DNA from: Fusobacteriaceae bacterium
GTDB taxonomy: Bacteria > Fusobacteriota > Fusobacteriia > Fusobacteriales > Fusobacteriaceae
NCBI GenBank assembly: GCA_900764925.1
Contig: CAAFPW010000085.1
Location: forward strand, 1 to 64,000
Length of the DNA: 64,000 nt
Direction of reading: 5' to 3'
Position numbers and translations under genes: made by a program. Under the pieces are notes generated by a model that made no database searches, was not told the origin of the DNA, and saw nothing but the letters and a program-made list of their open reading frames with translations. Below are positions 17,985-26,801 of this stretch, one piece after another (position 1 is the first letter of the stretch; every line of letters begins with the position of its first letter).

Positions 17985-18566
17985 CTACTCCTCTATAATA
18001 TCACAAAGTTTATCAAGAAAAATAGCAACCTCATCAGGTATTCCCTCTTCCCATTTAGGACTTTCTAATATTTCTCCTTCTAAAGCAATATACATCTCTT
18101 TAGGTATCTCTCTTTTCATCTCATCTTCATCAACTTCTTCTGTCCAATCATACCCTGAATTATATGGGTCACTCTTAGGGTCAAAAGCATATTTTTGATT
18201 TTTATAAAATCCTGAAATATAATTTTTTTCAAGAGTTTCAACAATATCATAATCTTCTAAAGCCCAAGAATCATCTTCTTCACACTCTTTTCTATCTTTA
18301 TATTTTTTAAAAAATTGAGGATTCATATACCAATATAAAAATAGAGCTGTTCCTTTGTCAGTATCTGGCTGTTCTGCTATCCATTTAATAACTTCTTTAG
18401 AGTTATCAAAGTTCCAATCTATTGCTAAAAGTTGTCTTGATTCTGGAGAATTTTTCTTTAGATAATCTATAATCAATTCAGCTTCTAACTCATCAAATTC
18501 ATCTTCATAAATTTCTATATTTTCCCAATCAAAATCTTCTCTTAAAATATTTTCTACTTTTAACAT
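17985..18566 (-). CDS. DUF4274-family protein
   Basis: A 193-residue acidic protein with the DUF4274 core: LLAIDWNFDNSKEVIKWIAE (about 45-64) followed by QPDTDKGTALFLYWYMNPQFF (split near 65-85). The family is small, cytoplasmic and found mostly in immunity neighbourhoods. The C-terminal 90 residues, ending in EVAIFLDKLCDIIEE, are an extension I cannot assign. A 12-base gap separates it from the 18579 gene. Confidence 0.75.
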   Translation of the reverse strand: MLKVENILREDFDWENIEIYEDEFDELEAELIIDYLKKNSPESRQLLAIDWNFDNSKEVIKWIAEQPDTDKGTALFLYWYMNPQFFKKYKDRKECEEDDSWALEDYDIVETLEKNYISGFYKNQKYAFDPKSDPYNSGYDWTEEVDEDEMKREIPKEMYIALEGEILESPKWEEGIPDEVAIFLDKLCDIIEE

Positions 18567-18578
18567 AATTTTATCCTC

Positions 18579-19181
18579 CTATAGCTTTTCTAAGATTTCT
18601 TTTGCAAGATTTTTAATTTTTCCATCTTCAACAGTTAAAAATTTTTTTATAATATCTTTACTATTTTCTACTATAAAGTTAGTATAATAAAAAGCACTAT
18701 TAAATTCTTTCTCTAAATTTTCTTCTTCAAAATGTGCTTCTATATATTCTTCATATTCTTCTTCATCTTCAAAATCTTCTAAATCTAAACCTATATCAAA
18801 AAACTCTTCCATATTTAGATAAATTTCTAAATTATTAAAAGAATCTTTACCTAAAGCATTTTCTTTAATAAATTTTAAAGTTTCTACTATTAATTTATAT
18901 ATTCCTAATAGATAATAAAATTCCTCTTTTTTACTTCCATACTCTTTTTCTAATTCCCTAGTTAAAAATATCATAACAAAAGGAGTTAATGTCCAAAGAG
19001 TTGACTGGTGTTCTATCTCATTTTCTATATTTTTTAGAACTTTTAAATTAAGAAGATTTCCTTTTTTTATCTCTTCTCCTATCTTTTTTCCACAACTGTA
19101 AGCTCCAAAGAGTTTAGTCCATTTTATTTCTTCTGGTTTTACCTCTCTTATATATTTAAGATTTTTTTCTCTATTATCCAT
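18579..19181 (-). CDS. Hypothetical helical protein
   Basis: A 200-residue, mostly helical, acidic protein of no recognised family. Visible blocks are EIKWTKLFGAYSCGKKIGEE (about 18-37), ENEIEHQSTLWTLTPFVMIF (about 50-69) and a long Glu/Asp-rich stretch near 130-155. It has no signal peptide; the single hydrophobic patch at 62-70 is too short for a membrane span. It ends 12 bases before the DUF4274 gene and begins 2 bases after the DUF4299-like stop, so it is part of the same operon. Confidence 0.55.
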   Translation of the reverse strand: MDNREKNLKYIREVKPEEIKWTKLFGAYSCGKKIGEEIKKGNLLNLKVLKNIENEIEHQSTLWTLTPFVMIFLTRELEKEYGSKKEEFYYLLGIYKLIVETLKFIKENALGKDSFNNLEIYLNMEEFFDIGLDLEDFEDEEEYEEYIEAHFEEENLEKEFNSAFYYTNFIVENSKDIIKKFLTVEDGKIKNLAKEILEKL

Positions 19182-19183
19182 AA

Positions 19184-20104
19184 TTATCCCTCTAACAAAT
19201 TATATAAATTCTTAATTTCTTCTTTCTCCAAAGGTTCTATTATAATATATTCTCCATCTATAAAAAAATACTTATCTTTAGGTAAATTTTCTATAAATTT
19301 AGTATAATCTACATCTCCTAACATTTCATAAGAATTTTCATCATCAGGATTTCCATTTATAACTACTAGAACTAATCTCCAAAATTTTACATCTTCATTT
19401 TTAACTATATTAAAGTTTTCATATTCAACACTTGGTTTAAAAGGCAAAATTGTTCTTACACTCTCAGTTAATGTATATACTCCAAATATCTCTCCATCAT
19501 TATTTTTATAAAAATTTTGATTTGCAGAATATGCATCTATATATTGAGTTCCTGTTATAAGTTTACTAAAAGTTTCTATAGGATTTTCAGAGTTTTTTAT
19601 ACTCTCTAATAATTCATTATTAAAAGAAATAGGTCTATATATTCCATATAATTTAGAAATTTCACTTCCTTCTTCCTTGAGATTTTTTTCTAAACTTTGT
19701 ATTCCATACTCTATATCTTCAATATATGGGTAATTTCTGATAGTTTCTAAAGTATATTCCTTCCCATGTTCATTTACTATCTTATTATTTTCCAAAAATT
19801 CTCCTAGTTTTTCAATAAATTCAAATACTACTTCCCAATCTCCAATACTACAAGGAGTAAAAACTCTTATTCCATAATATTTATTTTCTTTATTATATGA
19901 AAGTTCAAAACCTCTAGCACTTTTTCCACATTCTCCAAGAAGAATACATTCAAAGTTTTCTAACTTCTCATTTAAAAATTCTTCTATATTCTCATCAGCT
20001 TCATCTAAATTATATTGAGAAATAGTCCCTCCTATTTCCAAGACTTTTTCTGGAGTTATACTTTCTTTATTGTTTAAATTTTTTATAAAAAAACTTATAC
20101 TCAT
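19184..20104 (-). CDS. DUF4299-like protein
   Basis: A 306-residue protein opening with MSISFFIKNLNNKE, which I associate with DUF4299, and continuing with a CGKSARGFELSYNKENKYYG block (about 59-78) and FTPCSIGDWEVVFEFIEKLG. The ending FIDGEYIIIEPLEKEEIKNL is beta then helix. The family has no known activity; members occur in Gram-positive immunity clusters. No membrane segment is present. The GGAGG site is at 20106-20112. The family name rests on recall of the opening motif. Confidence 0.55.
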   Translation of the reverse strand: MSISFFIKNLNNKESITPEKVLEIGGTISQYNLDEADENIEEFLNEKLENFECILLGECGKSARGFELSYNKENKYYGIRVFTPCSIGDWEVVFEFIEKLGEFLENNKIVNEHGKEYTLETIRNYPYIEDIEYGIQSLEKNLKEEGSEISKLYGIYRPISFNNELLESIKNSENPIETFSKLITGTQYIDAYSANQNFYKNNDGEIFGVYTLTESVRTILPFKPSVEYENFNIVKNEDVKFWRLVLVVINGNPDDENSYEMLGDVDYTKFIENLPKDKYFFIDGEYIIIEPLEKEEIKNLYNLLEG

Positions 20105-20137
20105 ATTTTGTCCTCCTAAAACCTTTATTTAAAATTC

Positions 20138-21028
20138 TTAACAGCAATCCCAATTATATATTACCTCATCAAATTTAAGTTCTTTTAAATCTTTTTCTCT
20201 TATAAAGAAATTAGCTATTCCACAATCTCCCCACATAATTTCATGTTCATCTGTTCCTTCACTATCTATTTGAAGAAGTAAAACTTCATACTCTTTATCT
20301 CTAATATCATTTTGAGTATAATCAGGATAACCACCTATCTTATGTCCAGCTCCAAACAATTTATCATTTAAGTTTTTATCTTCTTCTAAAATTTCATAAA
20401 AATCATAATATATATTATAACCTAAGTTATTTTTTCTATATTTTTCAAAAATCTCTTTGTACTCTTCTCCATTTTCTTTTTCAAATTTTTTCATCTCTTC
20501 TATAAAAAATTCTGAAAATCTATCATCTGAATCTGTACAATAACCATCTCTTAATTCAAATTTTAAAGAAAACTCTCCCTCTATTGGGAAATAATTATCT
20601 TCCTCTTCATAAGGTTTGTATTTCTCTAAAATTTCTTCCTCTGTTACGCTTTTATCTATCTCTTTATAATAGACTACCTTATACCCATTTCCTAAAGGAT
20701 TATCAAAATCAAGTCCAAAAACATCATCATTTAATATCCAGAATTGTAATATTCCCTCCTTCATAGGATAGATATTATTTTCTGGTAACTCTTCTATATT
20801 TATTTGAGCAAGTAGTGTAAATTGTCTATTCTCTTTATCTCTTGGAACTTCCTTATCTTTTGGTAAATATGGTAATCCTCCAAATTTACTTTGAAATAAA
20901 CTAGGTTTATCATCTGATACTTTTATTTTAATCATAGGTTTTTTATTCTTCTCTAAAATATCCAAAGCAATTTTTTTAATATCCTCATTAAACTTTAATT
21001 CTTTTTCACTTAATTCTTTCTTTGCCAT
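20138..21028 (-). CDS. DUF1963/YwqG-family protein (copy B)
   Basis: The start is taken at ATG 21028 rather than the GTG at 21037: the GAGGAG site, buried in the last codons of the upstream creD gene, then lies 8 bases away. About 297 residues. Family landmarks are QSKFGGLPYLPKDKEVPRD, FTLLAQINIEELP, ILQFWILNDDVFGLD, GHKIGGYPDYTQNDIRD and the ending IMWGDCGIANFFIREKDL. It is a paralogue of 9181-10035. The gap to creD is only 5 bases. Confidence 0.85.
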   Translation of the reverse strand: MAKKELSEKELKFNEDIKKIALDILEKNKKPMIKIKVSDDKPSLFQSKFGGLPYLPKDKEVPRDKENRQFTLLAQINIEELPENNIYPMKEGILQFWILNDDVFGLDFDNPLGNGYKVVYYKEIDKSVTEEEILEKYKPYEEEDNYFPIEGEFSLKFELRDGYCTDSDDRFSEFFIEEMKKFEKENGEEYKEIFEKYRKNNLGYNIYYDFYEILEEDKNLNDKLFGAGHKIGGYPDYTQNDIRDKEYEVLLLQIDSEGTDEHEIMWGDCGIANFFIREKDLKELKFDEVIYNWDCC

Positions 21029-21033
21029 CCATC

Positions 21034-22344
21034 TCACTCCTCTTGAAAATTTTCAATGTTTCTTGTAATATACATCATTACATAAAGAACCACCATCAAT
21101 AATAGTGTTCCTGTCATAAGTGCATATTGTTCCATCTTTAAGATAGAATATAGTACTGCATATATTCCTGATAAAAATACTAACATTCCTATACCATAAT
21201 TATTACTCTTAGTTACTGCTTTTATATACAATGAGTTTGGAATTACAACCATCAAAGTTGCTATAATATAAGCTAATCCAAAACTAAAATACTCTGACAT
21301 TGATAGTAATACTAAGTAAAATAGTGTGAGAGAAAAACCTACTACTCCATATTGGATATAATGAGTAAATCTCTTACTAGTTACTTCAAAAATATATACT
21401 ACAAAAAGACTTAACATTATAAAGAGCATACTATATTTTACAGCCCTCATAACCTGTCTATAATGAGTTATTCCCCCATATAAATCTACTCCAACTTTTC
21501 CTTCTGATAGCTCTGACATTTCTGAATAAAATCCATCAGCAAAGTCCTGCTTATAATTTCTTACAAAAGAAGATATATCCCATACAGCTTTAAATCCAGA
21601 TTCATCTATTATTTTTTCATTTGGTAGTACTCCATTAAAACTTGGAGCTTTCCAAGTAGATTCTACTTCAAAATGATTTTCTTTTCCAAAAGGTAAAATA
21701 TTTATTCCTCCATTTCCTCTTAGATTTAACTTAATAGAAAAATTTATCTTTCCTTCTTCTAAATAATTTTTTCTTATAGTTCCTGATATTCCTGTACTTA
21801 AATTCCATTGTTTAAGACCAGTTCCTGATACTAAATATATATCTTCTCCTCCTACCTGAAATTTTTCAATTTTCATTATAGATTTAGTATCTGTTATTCC
21901 TAATCCTATTCCAATATTATAGGGGTAGATATTAGCTGGTAATATATCCTTTAATTTAGGAAATTCTCCCTCTAATATAATATCTCCATTATAAACTGTT
22001 GTTTTATATATTCCTCTCTTTCTAACTTCATCTTTTAAATTTACTTTTACATTTAATTTATCTGGTAATACTATCCAATCTTTTACAGTATTTTTCTCTA
22101 TCTTTTTTCCAGAATCATCATAACTTATCTCTTTATCACTATATGGAATTATTAAAAATGCTCCTGCAATAGTTTGTTTTTTTCCCCATTCATTTCCTAT
22201 CTCTTCCACCATATTTCTATATGAATAATCCCTTTCATCTATTATCCTGTTTATAAAGAACATTGGAATTTGTAATAAGATGGCTAGAATAAAAAGAAAT
22301 CCTATCTTTCGTACAAGGGAGTTATTCTTTTTTAAATTAATCAT
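21034..22344 (-). CDS. creD: CreD-family inner membrane protein (copy A)
   Basis: A 436-residue protein with CreD architecture: one N-terminal membrane helix (about 13-31), the signature NMVEEIGNEWGKKQTIAGAF (about 42-61), a long external beta domain (about 60-300) and five to six C-terminal helices starting at VKYSMLFIMLSLFVVYIFEV. In E. coli, creD belongs to the CreBC regulon and altered CreD levels change colicin E2 tolerance and envelope properties. It is a close paralogue of 25457-26776; the membrane half is almost the same in both. A 63-residue membrane protein gene lies immediately upstream. Confidence 0.9.
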   Translation of the reverse strand: MINLKKNNSLVRKIGFLFILAILLQIPMFFINRIIDERDYSYRNMVEEIGNEWGKKQTIAGAFLIIPYSDKEISYDDSGKKIEKNTVKDWIVLPDKLNVKVNLKDEVRKRGIYKTTVYNGDIILEGEFPKLKDILPANIYPYNIGIGLGITDTKSIMKIEKFQVGGEDIYLVSGTGLKQWNLSTGISGTIRKNYLEEGKINFSIKLNLRGNGGINILPFGKENHFEVESTWKAPSFNGVLPNEKIIDESGFKAVWDISSFVRNYKQDFADGFYSEMSELSEGKVGVDLYGGITHYRQVMRAVKYSMLFIMLSLFVVYIFEVTSKRFTHYIQYGVVGFSLTLFYLVLLSMSEYFSFGLAYIIATLMVVIPNSLYIKAVTKSNNYGIGMLVFLSGIYAVLYSILKMEQYALMTGTLLLMVVLYVMMYITRNIENFQEE

Positions 22345-22359
22345 AAAACCACTCCTAAT

Positions 22360-22551
22360 TTAAAAATTCTTAAAATAATTATAAAGACAAATTAACCCCA
22401 ATCCTATTACTACAGAAATAAATATCAGTATTGTAAATTTCAGATTATATCTTAACTCTCTTATAATAAAAAATATACACCCTACTATCATAAAAACAAC
22501 TATTATACAATATATAAAAGCTACTATATCAAAATCTTTCATTTTTATCAC
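22360..22551 (-). CDS. Small two-helix membrane protein
   Basis: A 63-residue protein that is almost entirely two hydrophobic helices (about 8-31 and 37-57) separated by a short charged turn, RELRYNLK. It lies 15 bases before creD copy A and 10 bases after the zinc-ribbon gene, with a plausible ribosome site, so it is likely a real small gene. Its position matches that of the Imm17 gene before creD copy B. That parallel suggests each CreD comes with a small membrane partner. Confidence 0.55.
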   Translation of the reverse strand: MIKMKDFDIVAFIYCIIVVFMIVGCIFFIIRELRYNLKFTILIFISVVIGLGLICLYNYFKNF

Positions 22552-22561
22552 TTACTTTTAA

Positions 22562-23665
22562 TTAAGTTTGTTGATGAAAAACTGTTACAATCTTACAATC
22601 TGGACAAATTTCTGTAAATAGAGTTCCCTCTGCCAAGTCCATTATAGTGTCCCAATGAATTTGAGCAAGGTATTTCATCTTCTTTCCACACTCTGGACAC
22701 TCTCTATATTCCCAATCCTGTACCCAACTAGCAAATCCTCCTATTGTATTTGCATCATCTCCAAAAGCACCATAAAATAAAGGTTTTTCTTTAATTGAAA
22801 CAACAAATTTATTATTTACCATTTCATCTATTGTCTTTTCATCAAAATAATTCTCTTCTTCTCCTTCAAATTCTAGAACTTCACTTGTTCCATCAAGGTT
22901 AAATTTAGTAGATATTCCTTCAGTTAAAGTTACACAATTAGGACAACAACTTACTGTAATTATTCCATCTAATCCTAAAAATGAAAATCTCTCATCTCTT
23001 CCATCTATTACTAGAATATCTATCATCTCTCCACCACAATGAGGGCATTTTTCTCCTCTTCTTCTAGCTATAAAAGTTCCATTTTCATCTTTTTTATCTC
23101 CTATTTCAAAAGAGAAACATCTATCATAATTAAGTTTTATATAGTTATTTTCACTATCAAAAGTCCAACCACCCTCTTCAGCATATATATCTGAATCTAC
23201 AAATAATTTTTTTCTCCAAGGTCTAGGATTTATTTTTAATTCATATAGTGTATCTTGAGATTTTTTATCTCCAATCATGGCAAGACATTGTAAAAATCTT
23301 CCACCATCATCAGCAGATTTTGTACTCATAATTTTTTCTATTAGTATATCCCTAACTTCTTCACTAGCTTTATAATATAGTTCACTTGGATAATAAATTT
23401 CTCTTTCACAAGCTACTTTAGAAATCTCTTCTATATCTATTCCTCTAGTCATTAAATCTTGAAATACATCATATTCATCTGTTTGATAAAACTCATCTTC
23501 ATTTGAAGTTTTTAATCTTTCTATTACTTGATTTATTTTTTCCTTTATTTCTTCATCAGTCCAATTATTGACTTCTTCTCTATGATGTTTAGCTCTACAT
23601 TTCCAACAAAGTCCTTCAAATCCTAAAGGTGTTCCACATTCTGGGCATTTATATTTTAAACTCAT
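22562..23665 (-). CDS. Multi-zinc-ribbon protein with DUF1963-like ending
   Basis: A 367-residue protein with four Cys-x2-Cys knuckle sets: YKCPECGTPLGFEGLCWKCR at 5-23 (a full ribbon), EKCPHCGG near 205, CCPNC near 240 and CPECGK plus CPDC in the last 50 residues. The C-terminus reads GGFASWVQDWEYRECPECGK and then MKYLAQIHWD, which resembles DUF1963-type proteins that check a glycine/tryptophan strand followed by a zinc knuckle. It is soluble and acidic. The role is unknown; it is one of the island's larger members. Confidence 0.6.
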   Translation of the reverse strand: MSLKYKCPECGTPLGFEGLCWKCRAKHHREEVNNWTDEEIKEKINQVIERLKTSNEDEFYQTDEYDVFQDLMTRGIDIEEISKVACEREIYYPSELYYKASEEVRDILIEKIMSTKSADDGGRFLQCLAMIGDKKSQDTLYELKINPRPWRKKLFVDSDIYAEEGGWTFDSENNYIKLNYDRCFSFEIGDKKDENGTFIARRRGEKCPHCGGEMIDILVIDGRDERFSFLGLDGIITVSCCPNCVTLTEGISTKFNLDGTSEVLEFEGEEENYFDEKTIDEMVNNKFVVSIKEKPLFYGAFGDDANTIGGFASWVQDWEYRECPECGKKMKYLAQIHWDTIMDLAEGTLFTEICPDCKIVTVFHQQT

Positions 23666-23681
23666 AACTACCTCCTATAGA

Positions 23682-25139
23682 CTAAAAATCTCTTAATTCC
23701 TCAAATCTATCTAATAATTTATCTTTATTAATATTATCTGGTAAAATATCTAAAATATTACATAAAGCTGTATAAATTTCATCTCTTTCTTCTGTTTCTA
23801 TAAATTTCATCTTATTAAATATTTGAGTATAATTAGTTACTATTTCTAAAGCTTTTTTCTCTTTTTCTTCTTCTGTATCATTAACTATTTTTAATAATGC
23901 TGAACGAGTTTTACGATATTGCTCTACAGCTTTTTTAGCCGAAGATATAGGAATATGTTCTGCCCCATCCCAAGCTCTAAAGGGATTATCTAAATTTTGT
24001 GCTAACCATTCTGATTTACGAGGTTTTGTGATTCGTAAACTTATTCCAGAAGTTTTTTTCCAAAGATTTTTTACTGTTTTAGCTACTTCTTCTGGAAAAC
24101 TAGTTAACCAAAACCAATTAAGCTTAGGTAATTCTTCTGGTGTTGGAATATCCTCTTTAGTAAATCCAAATAAATCACATATAGAAAATCTTTCCAATTC
24201 CTTAAATTCTTTTAAAGAAGAAAAATTTTTAATATTTCCTGGCTTTCCCCACAATCTTAGTTCTTTTAGACGTAAATGAATATTAGAAAGTCTATTCAAA
24301 TCAAAATTTTTTATATTAATTCCATGAAGAGTTTTAAGATTTGATAATTCTTTATGTGGTTGATAATCTCCAATAAACTGTATCATCAACTCCTCTCCAT
24401 TATTAGGAGTATGAATTATACAATTATCTAATTCTTCATTTTGAAATAACAGCTGTTTTACCTCTTCTCCTAGCCATAATTCCTCTAACCCTCTCATATC
24501 AAGCATTAACTTACTAACACTTGTTCCTCTAAAATCTAACTTTTTTTGATTATGATTAATTAAAGTAAGTTCATAAATAAAAGGAGATTCTTTTAAAAAT
24601 TCTAATAAATCACTATGCCATTTCTCGCAAATAACCTCGGAAAGACATGGTAACTTTAATAATTCTAATGTAGAATCAAAAGGAGTATATTTATCTATTA
24701 TTCTATGGCTACCTAATTTTATAGAATATCCATCTATATCTATCTCATCTTCACTTTCCATAGCTTTTTTAAAGGCTACTCTTTTTTCTTTTGGTATTTT
24801 TTGCCATTTTAATTGATAATAAATATCATCACTATTACTCCAAGTTCCATATGTATTACTTTTTTCAGTAATAATTGGAGAAATATTCCCTACATATTGT
24901 AATTCCTCTGGTATTTCTTTTTCTACATTAATCAAGCAAAGAGATTTTTCCCAATACATAAAATCTTTATACAATGGCTGAAGATTTTTTAACTGATTTT
25001 TATTTAAAGGTTCTGTCCCTGTCCAATCTAATTCTAATTTAGTTATAGTTTCTTCAAAAATATCAGTAATTTGACAAGCTATATAACAACCTAATTTTTT
25101 ATGATAAGTAGTATAAATATCTCCAACTTTAGCTTCCAT
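23682..25139 (-). CDS. Leucine-rich-repeat-like protein, unknown function
   Basis: A 485-residue protein. The N-terminal domain (1-75) is beta-rich and opens with KVGDIYTTYHKKLGCYIACQ. A central region (about 170-330) has irregular leucine-rich repeats (LPCLSEVICEKW, LRGLEELWLG-type and LKELRLWGKPGNIKNFSSLK). The C-terminus is helical with an AVEQYRKTRSALLKIV helix. Proteins of this layout are sometimes annotated as gliding-motility or MolR-like, but I see no support for a specific function. It follows the Imm17 gene by 18 bases. Confidence 0.55.
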   Translation of the reverse strand: MEAKVGDIYTTYHKKLGCYIACQITDIFEETITKLELDWTGTEPLNKNQLKNLQPLYKDFMYWEKSLCLINVEKEIPEELQYVGNISPIITEKSNTYGTWSNSDDIYYQLKWQKIPKEKRVAFKKAMESEDEIDIDGYSIKLGSHRIIDKYTPFDSTLELLKLPCLSEVICEKWHSDLLEFLKESPFIYELTLINHNQKKLDFRGTSVSKLMLDMRGLEELWLGEEVKQLLFQNEELDNCIIHTPNNGEELMIQFIGDYQPHKELSNLKTLHGINIKNFDLNRLSNIHLRLKELRLWGKPGNIKNFSSLKEFKELERFSICDLFGFTKEDIPTPEELPKLNWFWLTSFPEEVAKTVKNLWKKTSGISLRITKPRKSEWLAQNLDNPFRAWDGAEHIPISSAKKAVEQYRKTRSALLKIVNDTEEEKEKKALEIVTNYTQIFNKMKFIETEERDEIYTALCNILDILPDNINKDKLLDRFEELRDF

Positions 25140-25157
25140 ACATTACCTCTTTATAAG

Positions 25158-25430
25158 TTATTTTTTTATCCATTCAAATATACAAATAATCATTATTATT
25201 ACCCCAAATAGTCCTGTAAAAAATCTAAAACCTCTTTCTCCAAAAATTTCATATACAGTTAACATAAATCTTTTTGAACCTGTTGGATTACATATCCATT
25301 TCCAATTAAAGATAGCTCCAAAAAAGAATAATCCTCCTATAATTATTCCAAAAAGATAAGGATACTTCTTTAAATAAGGATCAATGCTTTCCATAAATTT
25401 TATATATAAATCACTAATAGGATTACTCAT
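25158..25430 (-). CDS. Imm17-family membrane immunity protein
   Basis: A 90-residue protein with two membrane helices (about 25-43 and 69-87). It carries the Imm17 pattern: a glycine-rich first helix ending in FNWKWICNPTGSKRF, a loop and IFGERGFRFFTGLFGVIIMI entering the second helix. Imm17 is a predicted immunity family for polymorphic toxins that act at or cross the membrane. It is preceded by creD copy B (26 bases) and followed by the leucine-rich-repeat-like gene. Confidence 0.75.
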   Translation of the reverse strand: MSNPISDLYIKFMESIDPYLKKYPYLFGIIIGGLFFFGAIFNWKWICNPTGSKRFMLTVYEIFGERGFRFFTGLFGVIIMIICIFEWIKK

Positions 25431-25456
25431 ATATTCCTCCTTTACTTAGTCTATGT

Positions 25457-26776
25457 TTATTCCTCTAAAAACTCTTTCATATTTCTAGTCAAATACATCA
25501 CTACATATAGTACTAACATTATTAAGATTGTTCCTGTTATCAAAGCATATTGCTCCATCTTTAAAATAGAAAAAAGAATAGCATAGATTCCTGTTAGGAA
25601 TAAAAACATCCCCACTCCATATTTTTTATTTTCTGTTACCCCTTTAATATAAAAAGCATTTGGTAGGGTTACCATTAAGGTTGCTATCAAATATGCTGAT
25701 TCAAAACTAAAATATTCAGACATTGAAAGTAAAACTAAATAAAATAGTGTAAGAGAAAATCCAACCACTCCATATTGAACATAGTGAGTAAATCTCTTAC
25801 TAGTTACCTCAAAAATATAGACTACAAAAAGACTTAACATAATGAAAAGTATACTATATTTTACTGCTCTCATTACCTGTCTATAATGTGTTACTCCCTC
25901 ATACAAATCTACTCCTACTTTTCCTTCATATAGATTTATACTTGGATATGGGGTATCTGTAAAATCTTGTTTATAGTTTCTTACAAAAAATGATATATCC
26001 CATTCAGCTTTAAATCCTGTATCATCTATTGTTTTTTCACTTGGTAAGATTCCATAAAAACTTGGTGACTTCCAAGGAGACTCCACTCTAAAATGATTCT
26101 CTTTTCCAAATGGTAATATCTCTACTCCCTCATTTCCTCTCAAACTTAAACTGATACTAAATTTTACACTCTCCTCTTGCCAGATATCTGGATTTATTCT
26201 TCCTGAAATTCCCATTCTTAAAGCATCTAAACTTACTCCTGTTCCAGATTCTAACTGTATCTCATCTCCATTGACTTTAAATTCCCCAACTTTCATTAAA
26301 GATTTTGTATCACTCATTCCAATTCCAATATAAACACTATATGGATTAATATTAGCTGGTAAAACCTCTCTCAAATCAGGGAACTGTCCAACAATATTTA
26401 TATCCCCAGTATAGACAGTTGATTTGTATATTCCTCTTTTTCTTACCTCATCATTCAATACAACTTTTGTATCCAATCTATCTGGTAAAACTATGTAGTA
26501 TCTTTCTACTTTCCTTTTAATCTCTTTTTGACTATTATTATAATCTAGTGTAGATTCTATATCCTCATATGGAACTATTAAAAATGGTCCAGCTATTGTT
26601 TGTTTTTTCCCCCACTCATTTCCTATCTCCTCTACCATGTTGGTATAAGAATAGTTTCTCTCTCTAATTATCCCATTTATAAAAAACATTGGTATTTGTA
26701 ATAGGATAGCCAATATAAAAATAAATCCAATTTTCTTAGTCAGTGTGCTATTTTTTATTTTTTCACTTGTTTTCAT
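25457..26776 (-). CDS. creD: CreD-family inner membrane protein (copy B)
   Basis: A 439-residue paralogue of 21034-22344 with the same layout: an N-terminal helix, the NMVEEIGNEWGKKQTIAGPF signature, the exported beta domain and the C-terminal helix bundle starting at AVKYSILFIMLSLFVVYIFE. Differences cluster in the exported domain (about 75-290) while the membrane half is nearly unchanged, which suggests selection for a changed external surface. A GGAGG site precedes the ATG at 26776. It follows the TPR gene by 25 bases and is the third gene of the train. Confidence 0.9.
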   Translation of the reverse strand: MKTSEKIKNSTLTKKIGFIFILAILLQIPMFFINGIIRERNYSYTNMVEEIGNEWGKKQTIAGPFLIVPYEDIESTLDYNNSQKEIKRKVERYYIVLPDRLDTKVVLNDEVRKRGIYKSTVYTGDINIVGQFPDLREVLPANINPYSVYIGIGMSDTKSLMKVGEFKVNGDEIQLESGTGVSLDALRMGISGRINPDIWQEESVKFSISLSLRGNEGVEILPFGKENHFRVESPWKSPSFYGILPSEKTIDDTGFKAEWDISFFVRNYKQDFTDTPYPSINLYEGKVGVDLYEGVTHYRQVMRAVKYSILFIMLSLFVVYIFEVTSKRFTHYVQYGVVGFSLTLFYLVLLSMSEYFSFESAYLIATLMVTLPNAFYIKGVTENKKYGVGMFLFLTGIYAILFSILKMEQYALITGTILIMLVLYVVMYLTRNMKEFLEE

Positions 26777-26801
26777 TGAATTTCTCCTCCTTCCATAAAA
26801 G

